Shown: positions 33,690 through 44,971 of the stretch, in pieces
How positions within the stretch are numbered: the first letter of the stretch is position 1
How the letters are laid out: each line of letters begins with the position of its first letter
Position numbers and translations under genes: made by a program
Notes under the pieces: model-generated
Database searches by the model: none
The model's input: the letters and a program-made list of their open reading frames with translations, nothing else
What the model was told of the DNA's origin: nothing
NCBI RefSeq assembly: GCF_963678635.1
Contig: NC_087070.1
Coordinates: forward strand, 52,490,750 to 52,554,749
Origin: Symsagittifera roscoffensis
Lineage: Eukaryota > Xenacoelomorpha > Acoela > Convolutidae
Reading direction: 5' to 3'
DNA length: 64,000 nucleotides

Positions 33690-33947
33690 CCCCAAGCATA
33701 ACTTTTAATGCCGCATCAACCACAACTGATGAGATTTCAATGGTAATCAACTTATATGGGACATCTACCCCAGCGACAGTGAGGAGAGAGGGGGTGATTG
33801 CGTTTGAATTTACGCAAGATGTTGCAACCCACGCTGACAATGGTAAACTCGGAGGAACCCCTGGCACTGGACTTCAGCCGGGAAAGCAATTTGAATATAA
33901 ATTAGAAACTCGCTTCGGCGGAGACTACACCCAAGCTATGTGCACAA
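33690..33947 (+). CDS. Exon: one complete FnIII domain of a multi-FnIII extracellular protein
   Basis: The acceptor TTTGTTTCAG ends at 33689 and the donor CAA|GTATGA starts at 33948. The exon has 258 bases and both ends are in phase 1, the usual layout of shuffled extracellular domains. The translation opens with PSITFNAASTTT, continues through beta-strand-like segments, and has the FnIII loop motif GLQPGKQFEYKLET near its end. The core Trp of typical FnIII is absent. Joined to the next exon it gives a Lys codon and then a PLPP linker, which is how a following FnIII domain usually begins. The protein is presumably secreted or membrane-anchored; gene identity is unknown. Confidence 0.75.
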
Positions 33948-35114
33948 GTATGATTTTTTAGTCTTAACTTTAAACGTTTTTTTTTATTTTTTAGAATTAC
34001 TATTGAAATTGCAGCTTCCAGCTGAAAAGGCTCAGTCGAATCGGCTTCGTTTCAGCTGGCAATGGCCGTAATATGTTTTCAGGAAATTTAGTTTACTGTT
34101 TAAATATCGAAAAAATGTCAAAACTTTTAAGAAAGCATTTCACTGATAAAATAAATCTTTCGCCTTTGGGATCCTATAATGAGCCTGTTCTGGAATATCC
34201 TGTTCAGTTGGTTGAACAAGGTTATGGTAGCCTTAAATAGTTTTTCTTTTTAGGTCCGTTTTGCGCTGTAATTCTGCAGTGTTTTATATCAACGGTGTTC
34301 AAATGTTAAGTTCAATATTTTTTTCAACAGCTGAAAGGAAATTAAGACAATATGAAATTAGCACAGCTAAATGTCAATGCTTGGCTTATGATAATGGTGC
34401 ATACAGCTGGATGGTATAAGGTTGGTGCCTTTTTTATCAGTCAGAAAAAGTTGCAGTTGAGTTCTCATTGCAAATAGAGAATTGGTTCTTTTTCTGATTA
34501 TCAATAAGGAACGTGTCGTTCCAGACACTGCGGGTTTATTTATCTGAAGAAATAGCAACGGTTATTGAGAGTCGATGAACGTTATTCAGATTTCCGTTTG
34601 GTCGTGATTCTTTTTTTCAACTCTTTTTTACTCTTTTCCATTGAGTGTTTTCCAATTGTCTGTTGGCTACGTTTGCTTGTCTTGTACAACTTGCCGCAAT
34701 ATCCATTTCCTGTTCCGTTGCTGCTTTCCACAACAAGGGTTTTTGGTAGAGTGATTGGCAATGGAAAAAAAGATTAGCAGCAAGCTTGGTAAGAGGTATC
34801 ATTAATGAGATAAAAACAAAAATGCAGCAAAAAGTGCTATTGAAGTTTACCTTAGATAGGGCAGTGAAAAGAAAGCAAAGCAAGACGACTAATTTAAAAA
34901 TGACTAAAATTACAAATTAGCTTACGCTAAGTAGGTCCACTTGATCGATTGGGTAGATTTTTTGTCTCAAACTTTCGAGTAGGTTGCTGTGCTTCAATGT
35001 TTTTTCTTGAAACTTCGATGCGAGGTTTTCTCATCTTACCAGCATCGTTTTTGTAGAGCCCCGTTTGGCTTATTTTGAGATCTATGTTTTAATTTAGTTG
35101 AAAAAAGACATTAA

Positions 35115-36420
35115 ATAGTTTTTAGAAGCCTGCTATAAGGCTGAACGATGTCGAAAATTCTGGCGACTGTTTAAGACCACCTTTTTGCGTAGATGGAAGA
35201 CAGATACTTTTTTAGTGTACTGGTTAAAAAGGGTAAAATTACATGACAGAAAAAGTTTTTGGATTCTAGAAAGGTGAAGCGTGCCTTTAGTGATAGTTAC
35301 TAGAGAAAACTAAAAGAACGAAAACTGTTTTTGAAGTACGCTTGCGATTAGCAAGCGTTATCAGTCTGGAATATAGTTTTTTTTCTACTTAACTTAACAA
35401 AGTCAGTTGAATCAGTTAGCTCAGCTGTTAGCCTCAGCCAAATGCAGCTGATAGCAGCAGGACAGAATGCCTGTCAGCAGATTTTTTCTGAGCATTTCTG
35501 CTTTTTAATTGGCCGATCCATTAGAATTTTTTTGTTGGTTGTAAATGAACTCTTGTTTTTAATTTTCCTTTTGTTTGTTTTCGCTTTTCTTCTTTTTAAG
35601 GTTTTTCAGCTTAAATGGTTTTGGCTGGTGCATATCTATAAAGTTGCCTCTTACTTCGTTGTATAAAGCACCAAAAGTTTTTAAAATTGTTTTTGTGCTT
35701 ACGGAGGGGGTAAGGGGGAGGGTAAAACATAGGATTTTTTTGATATACATCTTGCTTCTGTCGGGCAATGTATTTGGTAAGAGGTCATCGTCTCGTGTGA
35801 GTCATATCTTTCTCACGTGGCTTTATATAGAAAATGATTTAGGAGAACGCATAGTTATTTCTGCTTGGGTTTCCTGAGGGGATTTAATTTAGGGGAAGGC
35901 TTTTGGACAAAAAACGATAATGAGTTTGGGAAGGGAATGGTAATATGCTTATTGAGTTTTTGTCCGATAAGGGCCTTAAAAATATATAAATCCGTTATGT
36001 CTCGGGTTTTGTTGATTGATTATCTGTCAACCTCTTTTTGACGTCGTCTACAAAAAGCATTGGTCAGAACCTTCGAGTGCTTGCTATGATTGCTGTGCTG
36101 GACTCAGAAAATTTTATCTGGTTCAATTTTGTAAGGAATGTAGGTGAAGTTGGAAGGGTACAAAATTGTTACCAATAAGAAATTTAAGTTGAAATTTCTA
36201 AAGGGCTGTTGCGAGAAATTGGTTGCTTATCGACAACTTCTCGTCGCAAATGACAATCATAATGGAAACGATCCTTCCTTATTCTGTGCCACCTTCCTCG
36301 TCGAACGTGGGAAATGAATCAAATATGGTTTTCGAGATTCGGCTGTTAAAGAGTATATGCGCCGTGCCAAAGCTAAGATTGTTAACAAACTGCTGCATAA
36401 AATGAACAATTTAAGAAAAC
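35115..36420 (+). pseudogene. Possible relics of a Trp/basic helical-repeat protein (SFI1-like?)
   Basis: Broken + strand frames read as basic, aromatic helices: FWRLFKTTFLRRWKTD, VYWLKRVKLHDRKSF, then after a frameshift and a stop KLKERKLFLKYACD (35130-35345); and around 36180-36410 LKFLKGCCEKLVAYRQLL and EYMRRAKAKIVNKLLHKM. The rhythm of F/W plus Arg/Lys is like the centrin-binding repeats encoded at 5632-9168, but no direct match was established. A decayed paralogue or retrocopy is one explanation; chance in AT-rich DNA is another. Confidence 0.25.
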
Positions 36421-37387
36421 TTTCCAGATGAAAAAAAATCTATATTTTTTGGATTTTTTTTTGGAGAATTTGGGTTATAAACATCGTTGGAAGTACATCA
36501 AGGCTTGATATAAGATAATTTTTAGTCAGCTCCTCTTTGTCTGTTTGATTTGCGTTTTTGTGTGGTTCATGCGAAACTCAAAAAATATCGAAGGTAGTTT
36601 TGCTGCAACGATAGTTTTCAAATGTTTTTCTAGGATTCTGTTTTATAAGGAAGCTTAGGCACTGAGCTTTCAAAGAATTATTGTTTCATTACGACGAATG
36701 CCTTGAGAGACAATTGAAGTTTTGGCAACAGGCAAATTTTTTAAGAGTTTTGCGCTGAAGGTCCGCTTACTGTTTTTAGGAAATGCTAGGAAATGTTAAA
36801 GATATGTAACCTTGTTAGAACCGTAAGTTGTAAGCATTCACTTCAACTGTAACTAAAGGATCAGATGAAACCGCAATAACACTTAGCTTGTTTTGAATTT
36901 TTATAACACCAACAGTGGTTGAGGCTGTGGGCATTCTACATAAAAGTACTATTTGACCAAATGACACTGCAACAATACAGTTAGCTTTTCTCTGCTAATT
37001 TAACATGCACGAACTAGTCCTGTAAGTTAAACAAAATCCCATGAATTTTTGGGTACATTACTTGATTTTATTAGCGTTTCACCTAGAAGTCCTTGGCCGT
37101 AAGTGGGGTCGGAATGATAGTCGTTGCGCACCAGTTTTCTTCAGAGTTCGGGCTGTGCCTGTGCGTATTGTTAGAAAAATTGATGAAGGGATTTTTAGAA
37201 GCCCAAATTTTTGATTTGAGAATCCAAAGAAAGAACAGAAACTAAATTTTGATTCTTGTCTAGCCAGTTTGTACAAATGATCAGTACGAAGTCATTGAGT
37301 TTTTTTTAATGAACATCAGATAACCATTTGTGGAAAACGGAATCAGGGATTCGCTGTACGCTGCTTTACATATAGCAAAAAACGGAT

Positions 37388-37798
37388 TTGTACTGCCTGC
37401 CCAATTATCTTCGACTATCTCAGGCCGTTATTGATCAGAGATTGCATTTTGCTGCTGGTCTTCAGATCCAGAATTGTTTTCCTGTTTTTCTTAATAGTAG
37501 TCAATATCATAATTATCCGCATGGTAATCAAAAGTCGATGGTTGGTTTTTGTTTTCAGTTTTGGTGTAATCCTCTTAGTTTTCTGGGAGGCTGGGATCGA
37601 GATTTTATCTGTCGTTTAAATATGGGCCGAAGTTTTGGTTGCTTTCTGCATAGCCAGATTGTGATAAGTTTGCATAGATATGCCAAATTTGGCCAACTTC
37701 AATGCTATTACTGGCATTCGTTTGAATGGATGAGATTTTACAATTTATGTGATGGTCAATTTCGATTCTGTCAACTTGCATGTTTCGGTGAATCGTAG
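37388..37798 (+). CDS. Unrecognised 136-residue frame inside an intron
   Basis: An unbroken frame of 137 codons in AT-rich DNA, rich in Cys, Phe, Tyr and Trp (for example QCYYWHSFEWMRFYNL). It has no signal peptide and no recognised domain. Length makes pure chance less comfortable, but its amino-acid make-up is odd and no splice-site pair clearly frames it. It may be a decayed gene or a chance frame. Confidence 0.2.
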   Translation: MYCLPNYLRLSQAVIDQRLHFAAGLQIQNCFPVFLNSSQYHNYPHGNQKSMVGFCFQFWCNPLSFLGGWDRDFICRLNMGRSFGCFLHSQIVISLHRYAKFGQLQCYYWHSFEWMRFYNLCDGQFRFCQLACFGES

Positions 37799-38539
37799 CG
37801 CACAGGCCTTCGACTATAATATTGTCGTGTTCTAGGAGCAGTATTTATTGTATTTGTTGGGTTTTATGCCAGTGAATTGATCTGTTACTCGCCGGTTTCG
37901 CTTGTCTGCTCGGATGAGTTCTGCATCGTTGTCATCTAAAAAAAATTAGGATTTTAAGACGATTCCAATCAGTTAGAAAATCCAGTGGATCCTCAATTTC
38001 GGATTTGAAAACTCTATTTCGCAATTCAAAGTCATATTCTCGGCCTCGTTTAGACCCTGCGTATTAATTTCGCAATCGCTGTAAGGTCTGCTTAAGATCA
38101 TTTCGTGTAACTTCGTCAATATTCGATTAAAAGCGGAGTGCGTTTACATCTAGATGAAGATGTAAATCTTTAGCTCGCTGATTTTCTGCTTCTTGTATGC
38201 GGGCATCAGTGATGCTGCCTCGTAAGAAGCGTAAGAAGTCTTCGAACTTAAATCACTCTACACCACGAGTTTATTTTCGTCAGTAAACGCTGATTTTAAA
38301 ACAACAGTTGGAGTCGGTGTTGCATATATATCAAACATATAAAACATATCTAAAACAAAATATGTCTAATATCTATATATATGTATAAAAGATAGGAATA
38401 GAGAAAGTTTTGAGGTTGCAACCGAGTTGTTTGCCTCATTTTTGTGTAGATGAAGCAATTATGAGTTTAAAAAAAGGTTTTCAAAGAGGGAAAGTTTTCC
38501 CGTTTGATTGTATTTGAAATTTCAACAAGACTGCTCGTA

Positions 38540-39262
38540 TCAGGGCAAAGTCCTGAATGTTCTGACTGCCTTTTAAGGTTTATGGAGCAGTAATAACATT
38601 AAAAAAATTCAATGAAATAAAACAAAAGAAGTTTTTTTTTTCTAAAATGTGAAATTTTTTTATGAAAATCATCCCCCCACACACCATATAAAGTGCAAAA
38701 GCATAGATTTCGCTCCTTGTAACAAACCAATTATGGCAAATAAGCTTCTTTTAACCAATTTGGAACATTTTCTAAGACGGATTAACTCTCCGCTTACGCT
38801 TTAATAGGGCGAAATATATCGCGCGTTAATTGTCCCAAATTGGCCAAAATTAAAAAAAAAATTTGAAAAAATTTCAGATTTTATGTAAAAACATCACCCC
38901 ACACGTCATATTAAGTACAAAGTGATAAATTTTGCGCCTATTAACAAATCAATTTTGGCATATAAGCTTCCTTGAGCCAATTTGGAACGATTTCTAAGAC
39001 GGATTAAATATGGCTTACGCGTTAATAGCTCGAAATTTATCGCGCGTTAATTTATCCCAAATTGGCCAAAATGGCACTCTTTAAACCCTCGTAACTTTAC
39101 GAAAAATGATCACAGGTGAAATATCTTTTCAAATTTAAGCTCAGGAGAACAATACCTTTCGAATGATATTAAAAAAATTCCGTCAAAAGTGGCTTGTTAA
39201 AAAGTCGAAATTTGTCTGAAGAAAAAAAAAACCCACCCCGAGCACAAATATTCCGTTACTTT
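38540..39262 (-). repeat. Two tandem partial copies of repeat family B, minus strand
   Basis: Copy one (38540-38852) and copy two (38868-39262) both run inverted to the other copies. Both carry the CGCGCGTTAATTTATCCCAA-type block, and copy two ends in CACAAATATTCCGTTACTTT. The 38545-38605 part matches 4980-5035 in inverted form. Confidence 0.75.
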
Positions 39263-39578
39263 TGTATCGAAAGTCGGAACAATAAGGAGACTTTCGAGAA
39301 GTTTGAATTTGATAATAGCATTGAGAATGACTGTTTTATAAAATCCATATGAATATCTTCAAAATTATAATTTTCTAAACCAATTCCTGTTCCGTCGCTG
39401 CTTTCACACCTCATTCGTTAATAGATTTAATTCAACGGATAATCAAATGAAAGTTTTGTACCTAGTAGGAATCGTCCCTGCCGTAAGAGACCAACTATAT
39501 TTTCATAATATTTGCAAACTAGCAATTGCAGCTCCTGTTCGGTTTGATTTACATTTTTAATTCTTCGGGTCTGTTCAG

Positions 39579-39716
39579 AGCCGCTGCCTCCAACAGGAGT
39601 TTCGGCTGCACTGGTGAATGAGACGACTGCCATCGTGTACTTCGCCTCCAACCCGGGAAATTACGACAGCATGACAGGCTTCACTGTCGATTTCAACGAC
39701 ACTGAGTACTATTCAA
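39579..39716 (+). CDS. Exon: first half of an FnIII domain
   Basis: The acceptor TTCTGTTCAG ends at 39578 and the donor CAA|GTGAGT begins at 39717; 138 bases, phase 1 at both ends. The peptide begins PLPPTGVSAALVNETTAIVY, a classic FnIII start (Pro-rich linker, then strands A and B), followed by FTVDFNDTEYYS. The Trp usual in strand B is replaced by Tyr or Phe. The frame stays open for about 100 further codons past the donor, but that part is T-rich and intron-like. The domain is completed by the exon at 46892, matching in frame and phase. Confidence 0.8.
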
Positions 39717-40025
39717 GTGAGTTGTTTGTCTGCCTGTACATTACATTACTCTCTAATGATAGGTTAGGAGTTTCTTTTTTGTTAACTGATGAACGAAACG
39801 AGCTGAGAGAGCACAGCTTTTCCCGGCGTCTTCACCCCACAAATGTGGAAACATATATAGATTATTTTTTCAACAAGTTTAGGAAGATAGGGCTCTTTTG
39901 TTTACACTATCAGCTTGTTACAAAAAGTGGTATGCGGACTAATAAGGCTATTGCAAACATATTTGGTTTTCATACTTCACCTTGTAAAACCAATCCTTGC
40001 TACATAAAATTGATGCATTATTGAT

Positions 40026-40083
40026 GTGTGTGTGGGGGGGGGGGGGAGTTAGGTACGTAGGGAGGGAGGGAGGGAGGGAGGAA
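40026..40083 (+). repeat. G-rich microsatellite, GT/poly-G/(GGGA)n
   Basis: A GTGTGTGT run is followed by a run of about 14 G and then GGAGGGAGGGAGGGAGGGAG. The four or more G runs could form a G-quadruplex on the + (sense) strand. Confidence 0.9.
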
Positions 40084-40500
40084 AAAGAGCTGAAGATGCA
40101 TTGCGAGCAAAGTTGCGCTGGTTGTTTGATATCGAAATAACATTTTTTAAGCTCTAGAAAAACAGAAATTTCTAATGAAAGTGTACATTATGCAATGTGG
40201 ATGAAATGTACTCAACAAAGAAAAAACTGAGTACTGAGTACATTTTGTAAGTATTATTAATGGTCAACTATCACCGCTGCAATAGTTTATATTTTTCTAA
40301 TTTCTTTCAGGATACTATTTATTTTGATTTTTATCATTTAGTTATCTGTTAGGTAGAATTACAGTCACAGGCAAAGGAGAGTTTTTGGACGGAGTAACTG
40401 AACGTATTTTTTGAAAGTTCATGATGACACATGCAGTGTTTAGCTCAGTAGGTTACATAGTAATGAGGCCAGTAGAGGACATTTTGAGTCATGTTTTACA

Positions 40501-40850
40501 GTTGCGATCAGCTTAGTGTATTATAACGAACCTTCTTTTTTTCTAACCTAAATCGCCCAGAAATTGTTCAATAAAAATGTTCTCTTGTTTGGAATTTTTT
40601 CTTCAGCATTGGAAATCGCATAATATCTGTTATCTGCTTTATTTGTGGCTAGTGTTTAGTACGAAATAAGCATCCTTGGCTGAGTGGTTCGTGTGAGTCG
40701 CTAATTCTCTAGGCCGCAAGTTGGAAGCTCAGTGATAGCTGACTTTTTACTAATTCGAGGCTCTTTTTTAATTTTTATTATTGCACTTTATAGAACTGTT
40801 TTTTGTCGTGTTATCGCATGTGTTTGCGAAGCAAAGTTTTGCCTCTGTGT
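40501..40850 (+). repeat. SINE-bearing repeat family A, shortened copy
   Basis: It carries the front core (CCTTCTTTTTTTCTAACCTA), a degenerate tRNA head at 40670-40742 with A box TTGGCTGAGTGGTTCGTG but a damaged B box, then CTAATTCGAGGC and GTTTGCGAAGCAAAGTTTTG near the end. About 250 bases of the front half are missing relative to 20903-21524; a front-half fragment occurs separately at 41070-41235. Confidence 0.65.
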
Positions 40851-41069
40851 AAAAAGTTTGTTAATTTTCTAATTCTCAAGTGTTATAACCGAACAGATTC
40901 TTAGCCAAATCAACTAGTATCCAAAAAATGTCGACTAATCTTCATAATAAATTCTTTGTAATAATACTTATATATTGGCTTTCGTTGACACTACAACACA
41001 TTTACTAAATATCAAATTACTAATAGAGGAAATAGATTTATAAACTTGCGAACAGAATTCAGCGTTAGT

Positions 41070-41235
41070 GTAAAAGTACCACTATTCTTTTTTTCTAGCC
41101 TAAGTCAAAAATATTCGTGCGATTTTTGGTGGCACCTTTATGGCTTTTCGATAGCTTGTGCTTTGAAATTCAAATAGTAATAAGTTATCACCGTTGATGA
41201 ATTTTTAAATTAAATGTTTCAAAAGTTAAGTATTT
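41070..41235 (+). repeat. Repeat family A, front-half fragment
   Basis: Shares TTCTTTTTTTCTAGCCTAAG, GGTGGCACCTTTATGG, ATAGCTTGTGCTTTGAA and TAGTAATAAGTTA with 20920-21070. It has no tRNA part. Confidence 0.6.
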
Positions 41236-41494
41236 CAAACATTTACAGAAATAAATCAACTGTTAAGCATATCAGATAAGCATATATATAAAGCAATTAA
41301 AACGAACACGAAACCGTGAAGTTCAATAAAAAGAGCTCGTAGATTAACACTTGTGTAAACTATTCTTTCGAGCTATTTAAGTTGAAACACTGCACCTCCA
41401 CTTGATATTCAACGTACGCTTAAAAGCAAGCAAAAATAAAATTTCTTCAAACTGAAAATTCAAACTTTAATTTATTGATAACTGTCTTTTGCCC

Positions 41495-41522
41495 TAAGGT
41501 CTCCGGTTCGAGTCCCCACTGG
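41495..41522 (+). repeat. tRNA 3'-half relic (perfect B box)
   Basis: CCGGTTCGAGTCCCCAC at 41503-41519 contains a perfect B box, but no A box stands upstream at the right distance. It is a tRNA or SINE fragment, not a gene. Confidence 0.4.
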
Positions 41523-41639
41523 TTTTTTTCCAGTATGTTTGAAATAGACAAATTTTCTGTATGATTTGAACCTATTGGAGTTTCGTTTGACTGCTTTAGT
41601 TTTGTCGGTTTAGTTGCCACATCGGATTTGTTTTTGAAT

Positions 41640-41965
41640 TCGTTTCATTTCCTTTGTTAAAAAGAAGGCAAATCCTACTATCGAACAGCAAAGTTGTGCT
41701 GGTCACGAAAACGTGGCCGAATTCTAGTTTTGAAGGATTTCCCTGCTTGAAAAATGTCTTTGCTAAATCAAATTTTTAAATTTTTGATCCAATTTTCTCA
41801 AATTGGGGTAATTTTATCAAAAAGTGCTGGTCATATTTTGTTCTACAAACTTGAAAAGTTTCCAGGCTGTTCGTTTTTTGTTTTGAAATTCGAAAGTTGA
41901 GATTTTTACAATAATTAAAATAATATATTTTTAAAATTTTTTCAACTGTCTGTTGGTTACGTTTT
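41640..41965 (+). repeat. Dispersed repeat R1, copy 3
   Basis: Shares CAAATTGGGGTAATTTTATC, TTTTGTTCTA, GAAATTCGAAAGTTGAGATT and CAACTGTCTGTTGGTTACG, in that order, with copies 1 and 4. Confidence 0.55.
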
Positions 41966-42010
41966 TTATTGCAATTCAGTTTATCTGATACGTTTTTCAA
42001 GATGTTTTTT

Positions 42011-42659
42011 ACACAAGCAAAGCTTGTGTTATAGTATGAACTATCTTTTTTTTTCCAACCTAAGTCGCAAATATGTTGACTTTTTAACTAGTCTTTTTTG
42101 AGCGTATTTTTATGTCATTTGAAAGGTATTGTTGTCTTGAGCTTAATGTTAAAAAGATATTTTACCTGTGATCTTTTTTCGTAAAGTTATGGGAGTTTAA
42201 ACATAACCATTTTGGCCAATTTGGGACAACGCGCGATATATTTCACGCTGTTTACGCGTTAGCGGAGATTTAATCCGTCTTAGAAATCGTTCCAAGGTGG
42301 TTGAAGGAAGCTTATTTGTCTTAATTGATTTGTTACTAGGAGCGAAATTTGTCAGTTTATGTATTATATGGCGTGTGCGGGGATGATTTTTTCAAAAAAT
42401 CTCAAAAAAAAATTATTTTATTTTTATTACATTTAATTTTTTTCATGTTATTGGTGCTTAGACTGCTCTATAACTTGAGGCATGTTAGTTGCTAAATTTC
42501 ATTTTTTTTCAAATTGACTCATATTGCTAAAGCGTCATAATTGGCGTGCGTCACTTAAGAAATTTTGTAGACTCAAAGTCTTACGCATTCAGTTTTTCCC
42601 AGTAGCTTTATCGGTCATGTTTTTGCTTGTGTATGTGAAGTGCAACTTCGCCTCTTTGT
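42011..42659 (+). repeat. Dispersed repeat family B, internally deleted copy
   Basis: Begins ACACAAGCAAAGCTTGTGTT and ends with GTGAAGTGCAACTTCGCCTC plus TTTGT, matching both ends of 14639-15466. The interior part corresponding to about 14710-14890 is missing. The palindromic block is degenerate here (GCGCGATATATTTCACGC). Confidence 0.75.
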
Positions 42660-42699
42660 TAAAGCTTAGTTTGTTTCTGATTCAAACTGCCCCTGTTTG

Positions 42700-43579
42700 A
42701 TAAAAATGGGTATTCTGAAAATGTATTGGATATGGTGTTTTTATTTGGAAAGTTTTTTCATTTTTTTTCCAAATTTTGTCGACCTTTTGTTTCGGTTGAC
42801 TAATTTGATTTTCCGAGCTCTCAGCACTAAAGCACTAAAAGGCTCTGTTTTGGCTAAATTATTTGCTCCGCTGGCCAAAAAATGCGTTTAAAGCTCTTTT
42901 TGGAAAATTTTGGCTTAAGAATTGTTTTTTTTTGGTGCGAGCTTCCCCATCAAAATTAGGAAATATTGGCACTGAAGACGCCTTAAGAAAAACTTAAGGG
43001 TCTGTCAGCCAAAAATTTATATCTCGACTTGGTACATAGGGGGTACCCTTTGGTTCGGCAGGGGGTCGAATCAGGGGCGGATCTAGGATTTTCTCGAGGG
43101 GGGGGCGGATTTTCGAAAAATTTTCCAAAATTTTGACCTTTTTTTTTTTTTTTAGGTCGACCAAATAGATTTTTCGAGCTCTCCCAAAGCACTGTTTTGC
43201 CCCTATTTTGGTAAAAAATGTCTGCGCCGCAGGCAAATTTTTGAAAAAACAGTCAAAAAAGCCGTTTTTGGGCACTTTTTGAAAAATTTTGACAAAAAAA
43301 TTTCGTTTTTTTTTTGGCGCGCGCTCCCCCTCAAAGTTAGTATATATTGGCGCCGAAGGCGCCTTTAGAAAAATTTTAGGGTCGGTCCGCCAAAAATGGA
43401 TTTCCGAAAAAGTATCAAAGGGGGGACCCTTTGGGTCGGCAGGGGGTCGAATCCCTGAGGGAGGGGGCGTCCGCCCCCCCCCCCCCCCCGCCCCCCCCCT
43501 AAATCCGCCCCTGGGTCGAATCCATGAGAACGGTGGGGGGGGGGGCGTCTGCCCGCCACCCCAACTAAATCCGCTCGTG
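42700..43579 (+). mobile_element. Older hAT-type MITE, split by a younger copy
   Basis: Sequence flanking the insertion at 43072-43513 (TTTCCGAGCTCTC, CCGCTGGCCAAAAAATGCG, GGGGTACCCTTTGG, then AACTAAATCCGCTCGTG as the right end) matches internal parts of the other hAT MITE copies. The left inverted end is not recognisable, so the 5' boundary is approximate. Confidence 0.65.
43072..43513 (+). mobile_element. Intact hAT-type MITE with perfect 8-bp target duplication
   Basis: The element runs from CAGGGGCGGATCTAGGATTT to AAATCCGCCCCTG, with GGTCGAAT directly before (43064-43071) and directly after (43514-43521). It inserted into an older member of its own family. The interior has GGCGC-rich blocks, a 17-18 base C run near the right end, and no transposase; open frames up to 117 codons are compositional. 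Confidence 0.92.
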
Positions 43580-44971
43580 CTCTCATATCTGAGGTTTCGG
43601 GTTCAATCGAAATCACGGGCAGTGGGATGCTCTCCTGCGTAATTGGTTACGTTCAATTTTTTTTCTAATGGGCCGCAGAAAAATCAGACTTTTAATGTTT
43701 TGACCAATGGATGGATAGACTTGTGGGAGCTACACCTGCATAAGCGGTCACGCCCAAATTTATGTACACAGAGTTTTTGACCGTTTTTCGAAATTGTTAC
43801 AGTTTTTTAATAACTACCCTCCTAAATTGCAGGTTTTTAGCAATCAATAAACGGTATGTGTGAAGCTCCCCTGCACAATAGGATATGATAGAGAAGATCC
43901 TCACTGTATTAGTGTCTTTCCTGTCACGTGTTCGATCAAAAGAACAGGTTGCGGTAAAAGTCTACTCTCCTGCCCATCTTTATTTTTCGTCCATTTGTAA
44001 GAATTGCTAATAGGCACTTCCTATGTTCTAGCGGCTAATCTTTTTAGTAGAGAAATAACTACGGATTTGGTTTTGAAAAGTTGTTCTGTAGATTATAATT
44101 TACCAACTCTGATTTTCAATATTTCCATTGATTTTTTTTTCGATTATACGGTTTGTTTGATCGTTTTTTTTGTGTAAATTGCGTAGTTTCAAGCAAATTC
44201 CTAAAAGTTTATATTTTGCTTATATTAGGAATGATGGGTCTTAAATATTTTGATTTTAAAAATTTTTTAGTTTGCATTTTTGCATGACTTTAATTCCGTT
44301 TTCGGCATAATGGAGGTCGAGCCAACGCTTTAGTTGACCATTGTTTATTGATTTTCCTTGTTTGTTAAAGCTGTTTAGGAGCAACGTTCGAGCGTCAGAT
44401 ATGAATTTTTTGTAGATATAGTTTTTTCGATAGTTTTTTCATAAAATTGACTTCCTTTTTTAATCAATATATTGTTATGCCATGTTTTAATTATATCGCG
44501 AGTGATTTGAAACTCCGCTTCGCCTCTGTGATAACTAGACGTTGGTTTCGAAGCAAAAAAAAGCCCACGGCTAAGTTTACGTTAATTTTTTAAGCAAAAA
44601 GATGCCCGCGGCTAAAATTAGCGAGCGTTTTCTGTTTTTTTTTTAAATCAATTTTTATATACATGTTAAGCTATTTCACCGTTACTGAGAATATAAAATA
44701 ATTTTTTATCATTGTAAGCTTAAATGATTCTTTCGCTTAAGTCAAGTACATTCAGAAATAAGGCGGAAACTTCTAAAGACAGGCCATGTGGCTACTGAAT
44801 TAATTACCAGGAAAATATCAATTTCAAAGCATGAAGTATTAGGTCTTGATGGCGTTATTCAGCCATTTAAATTTTTTGTTTTTTTTTGTCAAGAAATTTT
44901 ATTTTTGAGCCTTTGTAACCACAAGGAGCTGCAATTGGTGGAAAATTGCTTGTCTGCCTCCAACTGAAATT

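Larger units (their letters stand above)
33948..39578 (+). other. Phase-1 intron (5.6 kb) of the FnIII gene
   Basis: The boundaries are GTATGA and TTCTGTTCAG. It contains a decayed region at 35115-36420, an uncharacterised frame at 37388, an inverted pair of family B repeats at 38540-39262 and a hairpin motif at 35340. The + strand is T-rich, as in the other introns. Confidence 0.65.

Noticed and set aside
39717-40024. Continuation of the FnIII exon frame past 39716
   Set aside because: The sequence after CAA|GTGAGT is T-rich with no FnIII features, and the domain continues in phase and in motif at 46892.
43289-43642. 117-codon Gly/Pro-rich frame
   Set aside because: It runs across the GC-rich interior and poly-C end of a hAT MITE and past its target duplication.
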